Source of the DNA: Treponema sp.
Lineage (GTDB): Bacteria; Spirochaetota; Spirochaetia; Treponematales; Breznakiellaceae
DNA length: 9,729 nt
Assembly (NCBI GenBank): GCA_031268245.1
Contig: JAIRXN010000181.1
Location: forward strand, 1-9,729
Direction: 5' to 3'
Shown: piece by piece, positions 8,301 through 9,729 of the stretch
Layout: each line of letters starts with the position of its first letter
Position numbering within the stretch: position 1 is the stretch's first letter
The notes under the pieces: model-generated
Told to the model about the DNA's origin: nothing
Database searches by the model: none
What the model saw: the letters and a program-made list of their open reading frames with translations, nothing else
Made by a program: the position numbers and the translations under genes

Positions 8301-8931
8301 TGGTTTTTTCGGCCAGATCCCCATCATTAAAGAGGAAAAGGAAGGGCTTAAAGGCAGGATTCAGGTTTGCCAGATTGAGCATCATGATCTCTTCCAGGGA
8401 AAGAGCCCTGCAGCTTTCTTTCCCCTCGCTCCCGGAAAGGTAAGTTTCAATACTGATTTTCTTCCTATACACCGCCTGGGGAGGAAACAGTGCGGAAAAA
8501 GTCCGCAAAAGACCATCTGTACGCCGGTCTCCCAGCTTCCCTTCAAGCCGTTCCAGAGCCGTCTTAAAGGCATTGGGCTGCACCTGTTCACGATAAAGGG
8601 CGATTATGTAATGGAGAATCTCATCGATAAGCCCCATGGCAAAGAGTTCCCCGGCCTTGATATACGTATCTTTGGACGCCCCTTGAGCGGCAAGCTTGCT
8701 GTTAAATTTGGCGGTCAGTTCCCGCACCTGCTTCATGCCGGCCAGTACCACATTACCCCGGAGGGAAAAAAGAGCCTCATCAAGCCCATGTTCCTCCCGT
8801 ACTTCCCGGCGGATGTGGAATTCCATTACGGCCCGCCGTCCGGCAATGCTGAAATTCTCTGTTTGGCACAGCTTAACTCCATTCTTTCCGGCATGTTCAT
8901 ACCCTGTAAGACGAATTTTCAGCTTTTTCAT
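5305..8931 (-). CDS. Large GH13 (alpha-amylase superfamily) glycosidase or glucanotransferase
   Basis: This 1208-residue protein has a GH13 catalytic barrel at about 340-745. Region I is DMVPNH (425-430). Region II has Arg543 and the probable nucleophile Asp545 in VRFDAAM. Region III has the probable acid/base Glu610 in LLLAEAFW. Region IV reads FMNNPDED (666-673): Asp671 remains, but the usual preceding His is Pro670. The block MPGLPMFGHGQIEGFEEKYGME (695-716) follows. A beta-type domain appears at about 750-870. The first 330 or so residues and about 880-1185 are helix-rich and I cannot assign them. The end (1186-1208) is rich in Lys, Gly and Ala. No signal peptide is seen, so it is probably cytoplasmic, acting on alpha-glucans such as stored glycogen or maltodextrins. 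The ATG at 8931 has an AGGAGGT site 6 bases upstream (8944-8938). It is the first gene of the operon. Fold assignment is strong; hydrolase versus transferase cannot be decided. Confidence 0.88.
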   Translation of the reverse strand: MKKLKIRLTGYEHAGKNGVKLCQTENFSIAGRRAVMEFHIRREVREEHGLDEALFSLRGNVVLAGMKQVRELTAKFNSKLAAQGASKDTYIKAGELFAMGLIDEILHYIIALYREQVQPNAFKTALERLEGKLGDRRTDGLLRTFSALFPPQAVYRKKISIETYLSGSEGKESCRALSLEEIMMLNLANLNPAFKPFLFLFNDGDLAEKTIYPAAIEELKAHFKDLPPFGPNGLNLWDLLRAPALASPDSLAGQLEYMRKNWGLLLGKFMVRLFMGLDVIKEENKPSFFGPGPMEAYDYSGLDEYERFSPDQDWMPQTVLMAKSTLVWLYQLSQKYKREILRLDQIPDEELDELSRRGFTGLWLIGLWERSNASRTIKQWTGNPEAAASAYSLYDYDIADELGGWGALTNLRERCIRRGIRLGSDMVPNHTGIDSRWVIEHPGRFLQLPYPPFPTYNYNCGNLSGRDDITVQIEEHYFTRSDAAVVFKRTDNHTGEVRYIYHGNDGTSMPWNDTAQIDFLNPEAREAVIATIVGVCKQFPIVRFDAAMTLAKRHIQRLWYPEPGRGGDIASRAEHALTNEEFNRRIPNEFWREVVDRCAAEAPNTLLLAEAFWMMEGYFVRTLGMHRVYNSAFMNMLKMEENAKYRATIKNTLEFDPEILKRFVNFMNNPDEDTAVAQFGKGDKYLGICTLLVTMPGLPMFGHGQIEGFEEKYGMEYRRSYRDEQCDRWLVEQHEQKIFPLMKRRALFSGSSDFRIYDLYSEGGSVNENVFAYTNRLWDDKALIFYNNSFYEASGWIRQSSPAIPQTDGSNRQDTLSEALSIHGEAQYFTLLREQRSNLWYIRSSKDLSERGFFAALKGYEAQVYLDIHDVEDDAGGRWARLNHDLKGRGVPDLEAAIMDIYLGELYYRFAEILKPELVESVAGLKSTDSAQKLADAESARLIEAFKEPVLAFVKTAKFYIAGAEGKYEPWSPVDDEGKLLEYSEIDDSDIVEIFGETVKRIITVLSESYSPQSVMAVMVYGAVSLLRPVIGKGARGKDAAALAFGHWGFARKLREILHGSGSSESDARKAVDIMQAVLARTVPDDTASYKGLGSTVEAGNLAAAIILENYTSDDFRRILGVNRFDEVTWFNKEGFEDALFFGSLFYSIETDAAGRELAGKVAAEFRKAEKVSAYRLDGLMEALHGGKAKAASRAKKGGKKPGKKTGA

Positions 8932-8937
8932 GCGTCT

Positions 8938-8944
8938 ACCTCCT
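8938..8944 (-). promoter_or_regulatory. Strong ribosome-binding site of the GH13 gene
   Basis: AGGAGGT on the minus strand, 6 bases before the ATG at 8931-8929, is a near-perfect Shine-Dalgarno sequence. It fixes the start of the GH13 protein and marks it as an independently translated first gene, in contrast to the weakly preceded downstream cistrons. Confidence 0.75.
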
Positions 8945-8959
8945 GGGCGGTTTATCTCT

Positions 8960-8988
8960 AGTATAATGCAGAGGATACAAATTTCATA
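8960..8988 (-). promoter_or_regulatory. Possible promoter of the five-gene operon
   Basis: On the minus strand TATACT (8965-8960) matches the -10 consensus in five of six positions. A leader of about 20 bases would then precede the GH13 ATG. At a 17-base spacing the -35 position reads TATGAA (8988-8983), a poor match, so the promoter is either weak, activated, or wrongly placed. It lies in the only sizeable non-coding gap upstream of the operon. Confidence 0.35.
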
Positions 8989-9011
8989 CGGCTATTTTGA
9001 AGAAGAATATT

Positions 9012-9087
9012 AACCACAGACGACACGGACAAAAGAGAGAATTTCAGCCAAAAGTCCGTGTCTGTGTGGTCAGTGAGGTCCGTGGTT
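9012..9087. repeat. Nested imperfect palindrome, probably a dispersed short repeat
   Basis: In the non-coding stretch 8932-9159, the arm accacagacgacacggac (9013-9030) is mirrored by gtccgtgtctgtgtggt (9054-9070); the inner nine bases gacacggac (9022-9030) pair perfectly with gtccgtgtc (9054-9062). A third copy, gtccgtggtt (9078-9087), pairs with aaccacagac (9012-9021) at nine of ten positions, so two alternative foldings exist. From memory, motifs of the form accac-gga-cacgga occur as multicopy intergenic repeats in many environmental bacteria. It lies between the end of the toxin gene and the operon promoter and could also affect transcript ends. The remaining parts of the gap (8989-9011 and 9088-9159) show nothing recognisable. 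Confidence 0.65.
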
Positions 9088-9159
9088 TTTCCTCCTTACT
9101 TCGACTTTTTTGATTTTGGGATTCTATGGGCTTCATAAATCTCTTGGGTGGGTTTTTGC

Positions 9160-9501
9160 TCAGGGAATATCCAGCACCTGCTTAATGGCGGCAAACACTT
9201 TATCCAGTGCCTGTTTGGGCAGCATCCCCACCAGATTGGTCAGATTGGTTTTGTCGAGGGTGGCAATCTGTGAAAAATTGACAACAGAAGTCTTTTCAAG
9301 TCCTGATACCGCTTTTTCCAGCAGTACATTACCCGGCAGAGACGCCAGATCCGTATTGGACGTGATCATGGCGCAAATAACGGTGTTAATGGAGCTGCGG
9401 TTAAAACTATCGGACTGGATAACAAACACCGGCCTCCTTTTTGCCGGGGCCGAACCAGAAGGCGGAGGAAGGTTGGCCCACCAGATTTCACCCCGGATCA
9501 T
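9160..9501 (-). CDS. MazF/PemK-family toxin (endoribonuclease)
   Basis: This 113-residue protein has the size and order of a MazF/PemK growth-inhibiting toxin, which in characterised members cleaves RNA at short sequences. It begins with the family opening RGEIWWANLPPPSGS (3-17), where the flexible loop lies, followed by the KRRPVFVIQSD strand (21-31) with the conserved RP. It continues with INTVICAMITSN (38-49) and the LEKTSVVNFSQI strand (68-79), then the closing LDKTNLTNLVGML segment and a C-terminal helix. The start is the ATG at 9501-9499, one base after the stop of the upstream small gene. The frame stays open further upstream to an ATG at 9723, but those 74 extra residues would overlie the antitoxin frame and do not resemble MazF. 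The module is probably autoregulated as an operon; no operator is visible because the upstream end is cut off. The RNA target cannot be inferred. Confidence 0.88.
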   Translation of the reverse strand: MIRGEIWWANLPPPSGSAPAKRRPVFVIQSDSFNRSSINTVICAMITSNTDLASLPGNVLLEKAVSGLEKTSVVNFSQIATLDKTNLTNLVGMLPKQALDKVFAAIKQVLDIP

Positions 9502-9502
9502 G

Positions 9503-9729
9503 CTACCAGTCTTCCCGGGCGAACAACTGGTACGCGGCTTGTTGTAGGCCGCTGTCGGATTCGCGGGAACGTCCGGCGTAATACTGATTAAGCCGCCAGG
9601 TAACATCATCATCCTGGGCCGGCTTTTCCGATTCCGGCGTAAAAGTGATCGTCGTCCGCCCTGCCGGAAATTCGGGGGGGATGTCCAGGTGCAGATCAAG
9701 CCGGTGGCTGGCAGGAATTTCAACAGTTT
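9503..9729 (-). CDS. Probable antitoxin partner of the MazF-type toxin, 5' end missing
   Basis: On the minus strand a frame open from the window edge to the TAG at 9505-9503 encodes at least 74 residues: it begins TVEIPASHRLDLHLDIPPEF, continues PAGRTTITFTPESEKP, and ends with AAYQLFAREDW. The position one base before the toxin ATG, the small size, and the acidic, disordered-looking middle followed by a short helical C-terminus (about residues 42-74) fit a type II antitoxin that wraps its toxin. The N-terminal strands with PPEFPAGR loosely recall the short beta segments of AbrB-like or DUF2281-type proteins, but I cannot assign a DNA-binding fold. The true start and any promoter lie outside the window. 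Translational coupling with the toxin is likely. The antitoxin role is inferred from position. Confidence 0.65.
   Translation of the reverse strand, partial: TVEIPASHRLDLHLDIPPEFPAGRTTITFTPESEKPAQDDDVTWRLNQYYAGRSRESDSGLQQAAYQLFAREDW

Noticed and set aside
7054..8961. A 635-residue open frame on the plus strand, opposite the GH13 gene
   Set aside because: The protein is rich in Pro, Gly, His, Lys and Ile with no recognisable motif, while the opposite strand encodes clear GH13 motifs throughout. Its length follows from the codon bias of the real gene.
8962..8967. A perfect TATAAT on the plus strand
   Set aside because: There is no matching -35 element (cctcct at the expected position) and no plus-strand gene downstream; it partly coincides with the minus-strand -10 candidate.
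9012..9087. The palindrome as a CRISPR remnant or a strong intrinsic terminator
   Set aside because: There are no regularly spaced direct repeats with unique spacers. In the toxin-to-operon direction the stem is not followed by a convincing run of T.
9502..9723. N-terminal extension of the MazF-type toxin to an ATG at 9723
   Set aside because: The extra 74 residues (Arg/Pro/Met-rich) do not resemble MazF and overlie the better-supported antitoxin frame.

Overview
This window looks like a piece of a bacterial chromosome with roughly balanced base composition, tightly packed genes and very short intergenic gaps. My best guess, from remembered family resemblance and not from any search, is a spirochaete of the Treponema group (the termite-gut or free-living, higher-GC kind). 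The supporting points are the outsized GH13 protein, the compact mixed operon, and the MazF-type module next to a palindromic repeat. Treat the taxon as weak inference.

Layout. The left edge (1-294, plus strand) holds the 3' part of an alkyltransferase-like protein, an MGMT relative in which the reactive cysteine is replaced by tryptophan. After a gap of about 85 bases with an imperfect hairpin, five genes run on the minus strand from 8931 down to 379. In transcription order they are: a 1208-residue GH13 (alpha-amylase superfamily) protein; an HD-domain protein resembling CCA-adding enzyme/poly(A) polymerase C-terminal regions but without a visible nucleotidyltransferase signature; a MATE-family membrane transporter; RecQ DNA helicase; and a YjbQ/UPF0047 protein. 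Junctions are 6 bases, 0 bases, about 1 base and a 4-base ATGA overlap, so the five are probably co-transcribed and partly translationally coupled, although their functions do not form an obvious pathway. RecQ has no ATG, GTG or TTG where its conserved N-terminus must begin and probably starts at ATT or ATA.

Upstream of this operon, 8932-9159 is non-coding and contains an imperfect nested palindrome (9012-9087) of the accacagacgacacggac type, which looks like a dispersed short repeat. The right edge (9160-9729, minus strand) is a type II toxin-antitoxin module: a MazF/PemK-family toxin preceded, one base away, by the 3' part of a small acidic protein that is the probable antitoxin. That gene runs off the window.

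The points most worth a second look are the GH13 protein (a region IV histidine apparently replaced by proline, plus two large unassigned helical regions and a lysine-rich tail), the non-canonical recQ start, the HD protein with an apparently degenerate nucleotidyltransferase half, the unassigned antitoxin, and the palindromic repeat. I see no CRISPR array, tRNA, rRNA, insertion sequence or clear new defence system.
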